Shown: positions 18,681-27,459, counted from the stretch's first letter. The stretch is 64,000 nt of DNA from CAXBDP01 sp041689935 (GCA_041689935.1 JBDNFI010000106.1:43254-107253); one strand, 5' to 3'. The notes: generated by a model not told the origin, from the sequence alone. Numbers and translations are program-made.

Positions 18681-18943
18681 ATGAAAAAATTACTATTTAT
18701 TTGTTTAGCGTTATTCTTTTCAATTGGGGTTCACTAGCAGGCCCAGGAGGAAAAGATTGTAATACTGGAGGTATAGGTTCAACCTCATGCACTGATTCTG
18801 GCACTATTGAAATCTTATGGGGACTGTTTGGCATTGGTTATACCAATTCCGTTAGGTGCGGAAATGGTTTGTATGCTTGCTGTAATTCTGAAGGAGCAGT
18901 GTGTTATGAGAATGCATGCTTGGAAAGTTGCACAGTGGAATAA
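18681..18943 (+). pseudogene. Exported eight-cysteine peptide gene with one-base frameshift
   Basis: From ATG 18681 the frame encodes a clear signal peptide (MKKLLFICLALFFSIG) but stops at 18735. The adjacent frame immediately continues as GSLAGPGGKDC and runs to 18943 with eight cysteines (…KDC, TSC, VRC, YACC, AVC, NAC, ESC). Adding one G to the GGGG run at 18726-18729 joins them as IGGSLAGPGG, a normal signal-peptide junction. A TTG start at 18701 would avoid the frameshift but gives a poor signal peptide without basic residues. So this is a lesion, a slippage-controlled gene or a sequence error. The peptide lies 57 bases before the start of a propeller lipoprotein gene. Confidence 0.7.
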
Positions 18944-19000
18944 AATTAGGAAAAGCCTTTAGAATCAATGGTTATGAAGGCTAATAAATTCAACATTAGC

Positions 19001-20122
19001 ATGAAAGCAAATAAATTTTACTATTCTATCTTGTTTTTATCGATATTATCTTGCCAGACCGAAACAAATAATTATTTAGACCCAGCTAATTCAGAGCGAT
19101 TATTTTTAGATGTGGATTCATTGGAATTTGTTTATCTCGAATCCATTGAAGAATCTCTTATCTCTAAATTCGGAAAGATGATTGTTGAGGATAATTATTT
19201 TTTTATACAAGATAGCGGAAATAATGAAATTTTTGTATTCAATTCAATGGGTGGGTATGAATATAAAATTAATGCAAATGGGTCTGGACCAGGAGAGTAT
19301 TCGAATATAGATGATTTTTACTACGATGGCAAGATTCATATACTTGATGGACGAAAAAATAAAATTTTGACCTTCGACAAGACGCGGGTCTTTGACAAGG
19401 AAGTCAAGATTGAATTTTTTGCCTTAAGGTTTAAAAAATTAGATAACGGAGACTACGTTTTTTACAAAAGTAAGCAGGCAAACAATTTTGAGAACAAGGA
19501 TTACTTTTACAATATCATATTGACAGATTCATTATTTAATTTTAAGAAGGGATTAAATGCTTTCGATATTTTACCAGGAATGGCAACTTCAAGCGTGAAT
19601 CAAGATAATGTCTTCCTTCAAACGGACGAAAACCTTTTCTTTTACAAATTTTATGACCCAAAAATTTTCATTTTCTCAAATGAATTTGATTCTTTGATTA
19701 ACTACATAACCATCCCATTCAGCCCCGCCAAACAAGACTTAGAGGATACATCAATAGATATGAATAGTGTGATGAAACGGGCGGAAGAGTCGGAAAGGTA
19801 TCCTTTTGGAATTTTTGAGTTGAATCAACTTGATTCAAGATTTATATTCACCTATCTGTATAATAGCACATTTTATACTGCGCATATTTTTAGAGAAAAT
19901 AACGAGTTTCAATACAAAACGTATCAGTATTATTTCAAGGAAAATAATAAAAACCTATTAATGCCGCCAATCAGGCTAATCCACGATCAAAATGTCTACT
20001 TCTTGTTGAATAAAGAGTTTTTTGATGAACATTGGAGGCAGAATTCAATCATCGATGATATTACAGACTTTTTTAAAATGGAAAATAACCCTGTTATTAT
20101 AAAATCAAAAAATAGCTTATGA
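19001..20122 (+). CDS. Six-bladed beta-propeller-like lipoprotein
   Basis: The start at 19001 gives a lipoprotein signal (MKANKFYYSILFLSILSC). An upstream ATG at 18974 would add MKANKFNIS, a near-exact copy of the same start region, so the 5' end contains a 27-base duplication. The mature protein resembles the BF3164-type / six-bladed propeller lipoproteins: LISKFGKMIVEDNYFFIQDSGN, then GPGEYSNIDDFYYDGKIHILD, which is the usual first-blade pattern. It is about 373 residues, lies directly after the cysteine-rich peptide and overlaps the next gene by four bases. Ligand and role are unknown. Codon use is very AT-rich. Confidence 0.7.
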   Translation: MKANKFYYSILFLSILSCQTETNNYLDPANSERLFLDVDSLEFVYLESIEESLISKFGKMIVEDNYFFIQDSGNNEIFVFNSMGGYEYKINANGSGPGEYSNIDDFYYDGKIHILDGRKNKILTFDKTRVFDKEVKIEFFALRFKKLDNGDYVFYKSKQANNFENKDYFYNIILTDSLFNFKKGLNAFDILPGMATSSVNQDNVFLQTDENLFFYKFYDPKIFIFSNEFDSLINYITIPFSPAKQDLEDTSIDMNSVMKRAEESERYPFGIFELNQLDSRFIFTYLYNSTFYTAHIFRENNEFQYKTYQYYFKENNKNLLMPPIRLIHDQNVYFLLNKEFFDEHWRQNSIIDDITDFFKMENNPVIIKSKNSL

Positions 20123-20823
20123 ACCCACTTAAATTAATAGTTATTCTTAGCCTATTGTTTTATTCATGTGTGAATGAGGAAGCTGAGAATAGAGAATTCT
20201 TCACCGAATTAAGTCAAGATGGGCGCACCTATACAGTCAAGGCATCGGTAGCAACTGTCCCGAAAAATGTAAAACGAAGCGGAACGTCCTCTGGGTCGAA
20301 TGCAATCGAGATAAAGGGAGACTTAGCTTTTTTATGGAGTGAATTAGAAGAAAAATTTAACTTAGATAAAGTAATAGTGCCTAGAGAAAATGATAATACA
20401 AAGGCATATTATCTTAAAATCTTTTCTGAATCTCTGCCGATAGCAAATATTGTTTTGGAAGAAGATTTTTTTAAATTTATATCAGAGGCTTATGATGTTA
20501 GTTTTGAACATGAAGATTTAACCTCAAAATATACAATACTCCATAATGAAGACAACGAATTATTAAGCGCGATTAATCTTTCTTTTAGTGTTAAGGTGGT
20601 TGGGAATGAAATATATGTATCAAATATTACCAGTAAACATTTTGAAAAACTGCTGTACGATCATTTTTCTATCGATAGTATTAAATTTCAATCAAAAGTA
20701 GGATATTCAATAAATGACACTTTATTCATAAATAGAAACATCAATCAACAATTAGATCAATTAGGCTTTAGGCGTAATGACTCCATTATATCTGAAAATG
20801 TGCTTTTTATTAATGTTAAATAA
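20119..20823 (+). CDS. Lipoprotein of unknown function
   Basis: The 234-residue product has a lipoprotein signal ending near Cys17 (LSLLFYSC). Its ATG overlaps the previous stop (ATGA), so it is translationally coupled to the propeller lipoprotein. The mature part is charged and of mixed alpha/beta character, with an IEIKGDLAFLWSELEEKF segment and a C-terminal SISENVLFINVK-like strand. A DUF3738-like or STN-like domain is conceivable, but the match is too weak to claim. The gene is the last of the 18.7-20.8 kb locus and is followed by a non-coding stretch. Confidence 0.55.
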   Translation: MNPLKLIVILSLLFYSCVNEEAENREFFTELSQDGRTYTVKASVATVPKNVKRSGTSSGSNAIEIKGDLAFLWSELEEKFNLDKVIVPRENDNTKAYYLKIFSESLPIANIVLEEDFFKFISEAYDVSFEHEDLTSKYTILHNEDNELLSAINLSFSVKVVGNEIYVSNITSKHFEKLLYDHFSIDSIKFQSKVGYSINDTLFINRNINQQLDQLGFRRNDSIISENVLFINVK

Positions 20824-21313
20824 GTGAGTGAGAGTTTAGGTCATTTTGTGTTTTAATATGGTCTTGTCTGCGCACTGCTATTTTTCGAGCTTTTTTGATT
20901 TTTCCTCAGATAATTTTTTAGCGTATTCCCTTCAGAGATTACTCTGCTTGAATCTGTCAAGCAAATCCCTTCTACGTTGTTTTTGAAGAAGGGATAAGAG
21001 TAAGTCAATGTAGAGGGCAATAGGGTGATCAATTAATGTGACCTCAGCCCAAACAGAACCGTTTTTTTTATTAGTAGCATACACTTCCGAACCTCTAGCC
21101 CATAAACTGTCCGCTTTCTAACAGTGACTGTCCACTATCGCACAATTTTTACCTCCCGCCATTTTGGGTTGAAATACTGATAAAAAAATATTTATGACTC
21201 AAATCGGCCTTTAAGACGATCCTATTGGGGTTTTGCCAATATCCCTTTCAGTACTTGGCATTGCATAGTAATGAGGTAACGTATTTGTCATTCTATAAGA
21301 AAATGAAAAGCCC
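20824..21313. other. Gap with a possible gene relic on the minus strand
   Basis: No complete gene is seen. On the minus strand, 20932-21117 is open for 61 codons, reads like real protein (SLWARGSEVYATNKK... then LLSLLQKQRRRDLLDRF) and ends with TGA, but has no ATG; it starts right after a stop. It may be the end of a decayed gene. A nine-base inverted repeat (20965-20973 with 20987-20995) lies inside it. Confidence 0.35.
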
Positions 21314-21652
21314 ATGAATCTGGAAAACACACAAGTGCAAATGCGAAAAGGCTTACTAGAGCTATGCATTTTGCACATTATCGCGAGGGGCGAAGTATAT
21401 GCTTCTGACGTACTAGAAGAATTGACCGCCGCAAAGATGATTATAGTAGAAGGAACTTTGTATCCATTACTCACTAGGCTGAAAAGTGCAGGACTAGTAG
21501 AATACAAATTAGTAGATTCGCAAGCCGGCCCACCACGTAAGTATTACCAGCTTACTGCTGAAGGTGAGGTATTTCTAGCTACCTTGGATAAAAGTTGGCT
21601 GGATTTAGTTTCTACAATCCATAAAATTATCGACAGAAAAAACGAAATTTAA
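21314..21652 (+). CDS. PadR-family transcriptional regulator
   Basis: At 112 residues this fits the short PadR family: an N-terminal winged helix with MRKGLLELCILHIIARGEVYASDVLEEL, then the diagnostic EGTLYPLLTRLKSAGLVEY and GPPRKYYQLTAEG segments. PadR proteins usually repress nearby membrane or stress genes. Its stop is seven bases before the start of the PspC-domain gene, so the two form an operon, a common pairing in Bacteroidota. The likely target is therefore its own operon. Confidence 0.9.
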   Translation: MNLENTQVQMRKGLLELCILHIIARGEVYASDVLEELTAAKMIIVEGTLYPLLTRLKSAGLVEYKLVDSQAGPPRKYYQLTAEGEVFLATLDKSWLDLVSTIHKIIDRKNEI

Positions 21653-21659
21653 GCCCGCC

Positions 21660-23429
21660 ATGAAAAAGAACATAAGTATAAACATCAGTGGAATTATCTT
21701 CCATATAGAGGAGGACGGGTACGAGAGATTAAAAAGCTACCTAGATTCTATCACCAAGTATTTTTCCACCTTTGAAGACAGCCAAGAAATTGTAGCTGAC
21801 ATAGAAAACCGCATTGCGGAGATTTTTCTTGCTCGGCTAAAGGATGGTAAGCATGTAATCAATAGCGAAGATATCGAAACGCTCATTGCCACCATGGGTA
21901 GTATTAGCGACTTCGAAGCGGTGGATGAGCTAGAAGAAATGAAAGCGGGATCGACGACTAAAGAAGAACCCCATATCCATACTGAAAGTAGCGAATACCA
22001 TGAGCCACACAGACTTCGCAGAGATAAAAACAAACGTATTTTTGGTGGTGTAGCCTCAGGAATAGCCCAGTATTTCGGCATAGATGCCGTGTGGATCAGA
22101 GTATTATTCCTATTGCTGTTCTTTGGATTTACTGCGCTGGATACTCCTATCGGAGGAATTACGCTGCTAGTATACATCGCTTTATGGATTGCTCTTCCTG
22201 GAAAAATCTACAAAGATGAAGACCGGAAGAAAATCCGCAAAATGTACCGAAACCCATCGCAAAAAGTACTCGGTGGTGTGGCGGGAGGATTGGCCAATTA
22301 CTGGGGAGTAGATGTGGCCGTCATACGCCTAATCTTTATCTTATTGATTATCCCAGGTGCCTTTGGTATCATCGCCTATATCATACTATGGATCATCTTA
22401 CCAGAAGCAAAAAGCATCACTGAGAAGATGGAAATGCAAGGCGAGCCAGTAACCCTTAGCAATATTGAGTCGAACATCAAAAAATCGCTCAATGTGCAGG
22501 AGGCGAAGGAAGAGAGTTTTGTGACCAAAGCGATACTGTTTCCATTCCGATTGATTGCCAGTTTATTCAAAGCGTTAACGATCGCATTCGGCCCTGTGCT
22601 TGTGTTCTTGGTGGAGTTTATTCGGATAGTTGCCGGTTTGGTCATTCTGATGATTGGTTTCGCTATGGTGTTTAGCATCGTTGTAGGCGGTGGCACTTTG
22701 ATCGGTCTCTTTTCAAGCTTTTCCGGATTTGAAACCAGCGGATTGATTCCATACGAGCTAATCAGTGAAGTGATCCCGAACTTTTCTTACATTGGCGTAT
22801 TTGGATTGGTCTTTATTCCAGGTCTTGTTTTGATCATAGCAGGCTTATCCATCATGAGTAAGAAGCGACTTATGAAGCCAGTAATTGGCTGGATAATGCT
22901 AGGCTTTTGGATTGTCTCCCTTATCATCGTATTGATTACAGTGCCAAGGGCAGTTGCGAATTTCGGCACAGAGGGTGAATATAATGAGACGGAAACCTAT
23001 TATTTGGATACATCGCCTGTGCTTACCATGCAAGATATGGGCATGGAAGGCTACCAAACTACCCGCTTGGAAATAAGATCGCATCAGGACTCTACCATGA
23101 GATTGGTGAAGAGATTCCAAGCCAGAGGAGAAAGTAGATTAGATGCTGCTAATAATGCCAAAATGGTATCGCACAACATCCGCTTTCAAAACGATTCGAT
23201 TATGGTCATCGATTCAAATATCCTGTTCAATGAAGATGCGAAATTTAGAGCTCAAGAACTTTCCATGGTGCTCTACATGCCTTACAATAAGGTATTCTAT
23301 ATGAATGAAAACTTAAAGGAAATATTGCGAAGTACAATATCTAGAAATGGCTATCGTGTATCGCAAATGGAAGGCAACCAATGGATGTTTGATGAGAACG
23401 GGAAATTGACTTGCCTTACCTGCGATTAA
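21660..23429 (+). CDS. PspC-domain membrane protein, double PspC
   Basis: The 589-residue protein begins with a cytoplasmic region of about 110 residues (INISGIIFHIEEDGYERL, then a conserved DIENRIAEIF segment). It then has two PspC domains in tandem: one at about 120-175 (RIFGGVASGIAQYFGID) and one at about 195-250 (KVLGGVAGGLANYWGVD). Further transmembrane segments follow at about 300-430, then a periplasmic C-terminal domain rich in beta strands. PspC domains sense or respond to envelope stress. The adjoining PadR gene probably regulates it. The octamer at 22281-22288 encodes Ala-Gly-Gly in the second PspC domain. Confidence 0.85.
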   Translation: MKKNISINISGIIFHIEEDGYERLKSYLDSITKYFSTFEDSQEIVADIENRIAEIFLARLKDGKHVINSEDIETLIATMGSISDFEAVDELEEMKAGSTTKEEPHIHTESSEYHEPHRLRRDKNKRIFGGVASGIAQYFGIDAVWIRVLFLLLFFGFTALDTPIGGITLLVYIALWIALPGKIYKDEDRKKIRKMYRNPSQKVLGGVAGGLANYWGVDVAVIRLIFILLIIPGAFGIIAYIILWIILPEAKSITEKMEMQGEPVTLSNIESNIKKSLNVQEAKEESFVTKAILFPFRLIASLFKALTIAFGPVLVFLVEFIRIVAGLVILMIGFAMVFSIVVGGGTLIGLFSSFSGFETSGLIPYELISEVIPNFSYIGVFGLVFIPGLVLIIAGLSIMSKKRLMKPVIGWIMLGFWIVSLIIVLITVPRAVANFGTEGEYNETETYYLDTSPVLTMQDMGMEGYQTTRLEIRSHQDSTMRLVKRFQARGESRLDAANNAKMVSHNIRFQNDSIMVIDSNILFNEDAKFRAQELSMVLYMPYNKVFYMNENLKEILRSTISRNGYRVSQMEGNQWMFDENGKLTCLTCD

Positions 23430-23449
23430 ACAATTAGGAAAACTTATTG

Positions 23450-23495
23450 AAAGCAAGATAAATGGATGTGAACCGTCATTTGTCTTGCTTTTTTT
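23450..23495 (+). terminator. Intrinsic terminator of the padR-pspC operon
   Basis: Arms AAAGCAAGATAAATG (23450-23464) and CATTTGTCTTGCTTT (23477-23491) pair over 15 bases with one G-U pair, followed by a T run to about 23495. It is 20 bases after the stop codon. Confidence 0.9.
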
Positions 23496-23700
23496 CTTCG
23501 GGCGGTGGGTAGTTCAATCCAATCAGAACAAAAGCGCCTTCCACCAACGTGAGTCTTTGGCTTATCAACTTCCTTATAAAAATTGCTTTGCATAATATGC
23601 TAAAGGAAAGGAATTTACCTTCCTCGGTTGCTTACTCGGCTGCTTAATCGGTCGAGTGATTTCCTGTATTTTCTTTCTCTCAAAGCAATAAAATCAATAG

Positions 23701-23720
23701 CCCGCGGTTTCAACCGTGGG
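23701..23720. repeat. Palindromic hairpin repeat CCCGCGGTT...AACCGTGGG
   Basis: Nine-base arms with a single G-U type mismatch enclose TC. CCCACGGTT-type hairpins are found as dispersed repeats in several bacterial groups. It differs from the GTAGAG palindromes elsewhere in this window. Confidence 0.6.
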
Positions 23721-24083
23721 ATAAGCGAATGTAACAAATCAACCTCCCGCCAACCCTACACAGTTTAACTAATACCAAGAGAAGTAATTCCGTATTCGTA
23801 AAAATATTGGACGTGCTTAACCCTAAAATCATTTACAAATACCCTCCAACCCTTATATTACCCTAGATAAATTTCTTGACTCCGAAAATATCGAAAAATT
23901 GAACTATTACAATTATTTTCAATAAGGGTCACTTTTATAATTATTGGCCAGGAATTAATCAAATCATTGTTTTTGTGTAGTAAAACCCTGTAAAAATCGC
24001 TTACAAAAAAATCTTATTTTTAAGGATCAATTAACAGCGAATGGCTTATTAAATCTTATAAAGACGCTCAATAGAAAAATTTT

Positions 24084-24119
24084 TTTAGAATTTATTTAGA
24101 ATTTATTTAGAATTTATTT
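24084..24119. repeat. Tandem repeat, three copies of an 11-base unit
   Basis: The unit TTTAGAATTTA is repeated exactly three times with a partial fourth. It lies about 130 bases upstream of the DUF4221 lipoprotein gene, in AT-rich DNA, and may vary in copy number. Confidence 0.8.
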
Positions 24120-24245
24120 TATCTTTAAAAGTGATCAATAAATAAAAATTTGATTGAAGCAACTATCCTTGGTGCCATCTCATCTTGCTTTTGAACTACA
24201 CTAGTTTGTAATGTTGAAAATATTTAAAGCTAACAATCCTTCTAT

Positions 24246-25376
24246 ATGAATTGGAAATTAATTTTTGTGTTTAGCCTTTTTATGTACGCTTGCTCATCTG
24301 AAACTATTATTGAAGACCACAGCAGCAGGGACTTCAAAAAGATAGATTCTTTAGTTCTTGTGATGGATGAAATTGGTTCGGTTGATAAAACTACTATTGC
24401 AAGTTATTACGACGATTCTGGAGGCGCGGTCGCCATTATCAGAACTTCAATAGACAAGAGGTATATCGATATTTTCGATGTAAATACTGGAGAACTATTA
24501 AATAGGATTCCCATAGAATACGAAGGCCCAAACGGAGTGGGTAGTGAAATATCAAACATGGTAATTTCCAACCCTGATTCGGTTTATATCTTCAACCAAT
24601 GGACAGGCTTCCTCAGCTTACATCGAGCAGATGGAAAAATCATTCATAAATATAAAGTCAATTTTAATGAATTGGGTGGGAGAGGTTATTTAAGTCCTGG
24701 CTCTTGGAGCTATCAAAATTACATCATTCATAAAAACAAAATGTATTTTCCTGGATGGCTACCTTGGGCACATCAAGCAAAATCGACTGAGCAAATAGGG
24801 GTTGTCGATTTACAAAAAAATGAAGTATTTACAAGATTTTCACGACCCGAACAATACGAAACGTATACGTGGGGTGCTGGAAATCTATATGAACTATATA
24901 TGGATTATCATTCAGATTCAGAAGAGCTCCTTTTAAGCTTTCCAATAGAAAATGACTTGATTTTATTAAATCCAGAAAGTGGTGAAACGAGAAGAGTCAG
25001 AGCAATTTCAAAGCATTTTTCTGAGGTGACGCCTTTTTCCCCGGACTTTGAAAATCTGGATGTTCAGGGCTTAATGGATCACGACAAAAATAATAAATAC
25101 TACCAAGGAGTTGTTTTTGACCCTTCGAACAACTTCACTTACAGGATGACAAGTCGTTCAACTTACCAAATGGACGTTAACCAAAGTAATCAAAGACTTG
25201 TCAGCCTTATTATTCTTGATGAGAATTTTAATGCATTGAATGAAATTGAATTAGATCTTAAAAATTTAGACTTTAAAATGGGTTTCACAGCGAATAAAGG
25301 GTGGTACATACTAAATCAAAAACTAACCTATGACAAAGAAGGTCAATTAGTCTTCGATATTTATTCATATCGTTAA
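24246..25376 (+). CDS. DUF4221-type beta-propeller lipoprotein (third copy)
   Basis: The 376-residue lipoprotein has a signal ending at Cys16 (MNWKLIFVFSLFMYAC). It is more distant from the two copies at 7-10 kb but keeps the layout: an early acidic segment, ELLLSFPIENDLILLNPESGETRRV in the place of LLVSFRRSHDLMILDLET, a NKYYQGVVFDPSNNFTYRM block and a C-terminal SLIILDENFNALNEIELD strand. No cysteine-rich peptide gene is visible next to it. It is flanked by repeats upstream and by a terminator downstream, so it is a single-gene unit. Function unknown. Confidence 0.65.
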   Translation: MNWKLIFVFSLFMYACSSETIIEDHSSRDFKKIDSLVLVMDEIGSVDKTTIASYYDDSGGAVAIIRTSIDKRYIDIFDVNTGELLNRIPIEYEGPNGVGSEISNMVISNPDSVYIFNQWTGFLSLHRADGKIIHKYKVNFNELGGRGYLSPGSWSYQNYIIHKNKMYFPGWLPWAHQAKSTEQIGVVDLQKNEVFTRFSRPEQYETYTWGAGNLYELYMDYHSDSEELLLSFPIENDLILLNPESGETRRVRAISKHFSEVTPFSPDFENLDVQGLMDHDKNNKYYQGVVFDPSNNFTYRMTSRSTYQMDVNQSNQRLVSLIILDENFNALNEIELDLKNLDFKMGFTANKGWYILNQKLTYDKEGQLVFDIYSYR

Positions 25377-25402
25377 GAAACCTATATATCCTTAAAATAC
25401 GG

Positions 25403-25438
25403 AAAGGCTCATCCATTATCATTGGGTGAGCCTTTTTA
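25403..25438 (+). terminator. Intrinsic terminator after the third DUF4221 gene
   Basis: Arms AAAGGCTCATCCA (25403-25415) and TGGGTGAGCCTTT (25423-25435) pair with one G-U pair, followed by a short T run. Confidence 0.85.
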
Positions 25439-25577
25439 TCTAAACGCTAGCCTTATTCATAAACAATGCACTATTGCTCGTCAAGCAATATTAATTTTCT
25501 CAACCACTTTTGTAATAAACCTGACTATTATCAAGAATTGGTCATTTTAAATCCATAAAATTTCGTTACTTCAAACC

Positions 25578-26978
25578 ATGGATGTACGAGTAAAATTTCT
25601 CGGCGGAGCCGGCACAGTTACTGGCTCAAAATATTTATTAGAGATTGATGATTTCAAACTACTGATAGACTGCGGCTTATTTCAAGGACTAAAGGAGTTG
25701 AGACTGCAAAATTGGGATGACTTTCCCATTCCACCAAGTGAGATAGATGCCGTAATTCTCACCCATGCTCATATCGACCACTCAGGATATCTGCCTCGAT
25801 TGGTACATCAAGGCTTTGGAGGGTCAGTGTATTGCACCAGCCCAACGCTCGATTTGGTGACCATTCTGCTCACAGACTCGGCCAAACTGCAAGAAGAGGA
25901 AGCCGTGTATGCCGCCAAAAAAGGGTATTCCAAGCATGCCAACCCAAAGCCACTTTACAGTTCGGAAGATGTAAAGAAGGTAATTCCTATGCTTCGTAGC
26001 TCCGAACAGAATGAGGAAATAAAAATCAATGAAAAAATCAGTCTGAACTTTCTATACGCAGGCCACATATTGGGTGCTTCCTCGGTGTACTTACACCTAA
26101 AAGGAGATACACAGTTCAAATCCATTTTATTTTCTGGCGATATTGGCCGCTATAATCATCCCATATTTTTTGATCCCGTAACGCCTCCAACGGCAGACAT
26201 TATTTTTGTCGAATCCACCTATGGCAATCGAGTAAATAATGCCGAGCATGTAGAAGATGACTTTGCGGATGCGCTAAACCAAGCGCATCAAAATGGGGGT
26301 TGCACCCTTATTCCTGCATTTGCCGTGGGGCGTACGCAGGAAGTATTGTACTATATCAAAAAGCTGATGGATGATGGAAAAATCGAATCGCAAAAAGTAT
26401 TTGTAGATAGTCCGATGGCAATAGATGCGACTAAATTGTATGTGTATCATTCATCTTATCACAGACTAACAGACGCTGACTTGCATAGTGGAGATAATTT
26501 CTTGCATTTCAAAGAATTGACGTACTGTCAATCACAAGAAAGCAGTATGGCTCTAAATGAAATTAAATCAGGTGCTATCATCATATCAGCCTCAGGAATG
26601 TTGGCGGGAGGTAGAATCCTTCATCACCTTTTTCACCGACTACCCAGAGAAAACGACACCTTACTTTTCACCGGTTTTCAAGCTGCGGGGACTAGAGGTC
26701 GCCACATACAAGAAGGCAATACCGAAGTGAAAATCTTCGGGCGAAAAGTGCCTGTTATGTGCAACTACCTAAAGATTGATGGCTTATCTGCCCATGCCGA
26801 TCAGCCTGAATTAATTAGATGGGCTTCCAGCTTTGCCGAAAAACCAAAAATGGCCTTTATTGTTCACGGCGAAAAGGAAAGTGCTCAGGAGCTTTCCAAT
26901 ATACTCGATGAGAAATTGGAATGGAATACAGTCATTCCTGAATATTTAGAATCTGTTCAACTTTTTAGGGGTATTTAA
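25578..26978 (+). CDS. Beta-CASP metallo-beta-lactamase-fold RNase-like hydrolase
   Basis: The 466-residue protein belongs to the CPSF/beta-CASP type of MBL-fold hydrolases, which cut RNA. It begins with FLGGAGTVTGSKYL, has the zinc-binding motif HAHIDH at residues 63-68, a DIG motif near residue 190, VESTYGNR, the beta-CASP blocks PAFAVGRTQEVLYYI and GMLAGGRILHHL, and a C-terminal IDGLSAHADQ and IVHGE. All expected metal ligands are present. The cellular RNA targets are unknown for the Bacteroidota members. A small lipoprotein gene follows after one base. The octamer at 26604-26611 encodes the conserved Ala-Gly-Gly. Confidence 0.9.
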   Translation: MDVRVKFLGGAGTVTGSKYLLEIDDFKLLIDCGLFQGLKELRLQNWDDFPIPPSEIDAVILTHAHIDHSGYLPRLVHQGFGGSVYCTSPTLDLVTILLTDSAKLQEEEAVYAAKKGYSKHANPKPLYSSEDVKKVIPMLRSSEQNEEIKINEKISLNFLYAGHILGASSVYLHLKGDTQFKSILFSGDIGRYNHPIFFDPVTPPTADIIFVESTYGNRVNNAEHVEDDFADALNQAHQNGGCTLIPAFAVGRTQEVLYYIKKLMDDGKIESQKVFVDSPMAIDATKLYVYHSSYHRLTDADLHSGDNFLHFKELTYCQSQESSMALNEIKSGAIIISASGMLAGGRILHHLFHRLPRENDTLLFTGFQAAGTRGRHIQEGNTEVKIFGRKVPVMCNYLKIDGLSAHADQPELIRWASSFAEKPKMAFIVHGEKESAQELSNILDEKLEWNTVIPEYLESVQLFRGI

Positions 26979-26979
26979 A

Positions 26980-27459
26980 ATGAAAAGTTCTCTCCGCTTA
27001 AGTGCATTATCTCTATCATTTGTAGTATTGACAATGACAAGCTGCATTAGTCAGCAAAGCATGCAAGCCAGCAAGCAAGGCTTATTTGGCAAAGTATTGT
27101 GGATTGCTGGCAATCAAATGCCCATGATCATGGAGGAAGGCCAGCAGGACGATCGCAAAGGGCCAAGACCAATCGAAAGAGAGATAGTGGTGTATGAACA
27201 AACCAGAAGCAGCGATACTGAAATGGAAAATGGCTTCTATACGAGCATCAAAACAAAGGAAGTGGCCCGATTCAAAACGGATAAAAATGGGCAATTTTAC
27301 GTCCATCTAAAGCCAGGCATCTATAGCCTATTTACTGTGGAGGAAAATGGCCTTTGGGCAAATACGTTTGATGTCGAAAACAGAATTAACCCGATAGAGA
27401 TCAAAGAAGAAGAAATTGCGACCATCACAATCACTGTAAATTACGACGCAGCATATTAA
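26980..27459 (+). CDS. Small lipoprotein with carboxypeptidase-regulatory-like domain
   Basis: The 159-residue product has a lipoprotein signal ending near Cys22 (LTMTSC). The mature domain has the look of a transthyretin-like beta sandwich: GLFGKVLWIAGNQMP, then EVARFKTDKNGQFYVHLKPGIYSLF, which is the usual pattern of carboxypeptidase-regulatory-like domains. It starts one base after the beta-CASP gene and is probably co-transcribed with it. Role unknown. Confidence 0.65.
   Translation: MKSSLRLSALSLSFVVLTMTSCISQQSMQASKQGLFGKVLWIAGNQMPMIMEEGQQDDRKGPRPIEREIVVYEQTRSSDTEMENGFYTSIKTKEVARFKTDKNGQFYVHLKPGIYSLFTVEENGLWANTFDVENRINPIEIKEEEIATITITVNYDAAY

Larger units (their letters stand above)
23430..24245. 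other. Gap with terminator, hairpin repeat and tandem repeat
   Basis: About 815 bases with no supported gene. It holds the terminator at 23450-23495, a palindromic repeat at 23701-23720, one octamer copy at 23743-23750, a three-unit tandem repeat at 24084-24119 and, at about 24157-24175, a copy of the repeat flank seen next to the palindrome at 8424. The right end leads into a DUF4221 gene. Confidence 0.5.

Noticed and set aside
18701..18943. Use of TTG at 18701 as the true start of the cysteine-rich peptide
   Set aside because: It would give an exported peptide without basic residues at its N-terminus, while a textbook signal peptide lies one frame away at 18681.
20966..20994. Inverted repeat TCCCTTCT...AGAAGGGA as a terminator
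   Set aside because: The loop is long, no T run follows, and it lies far from any gene end.
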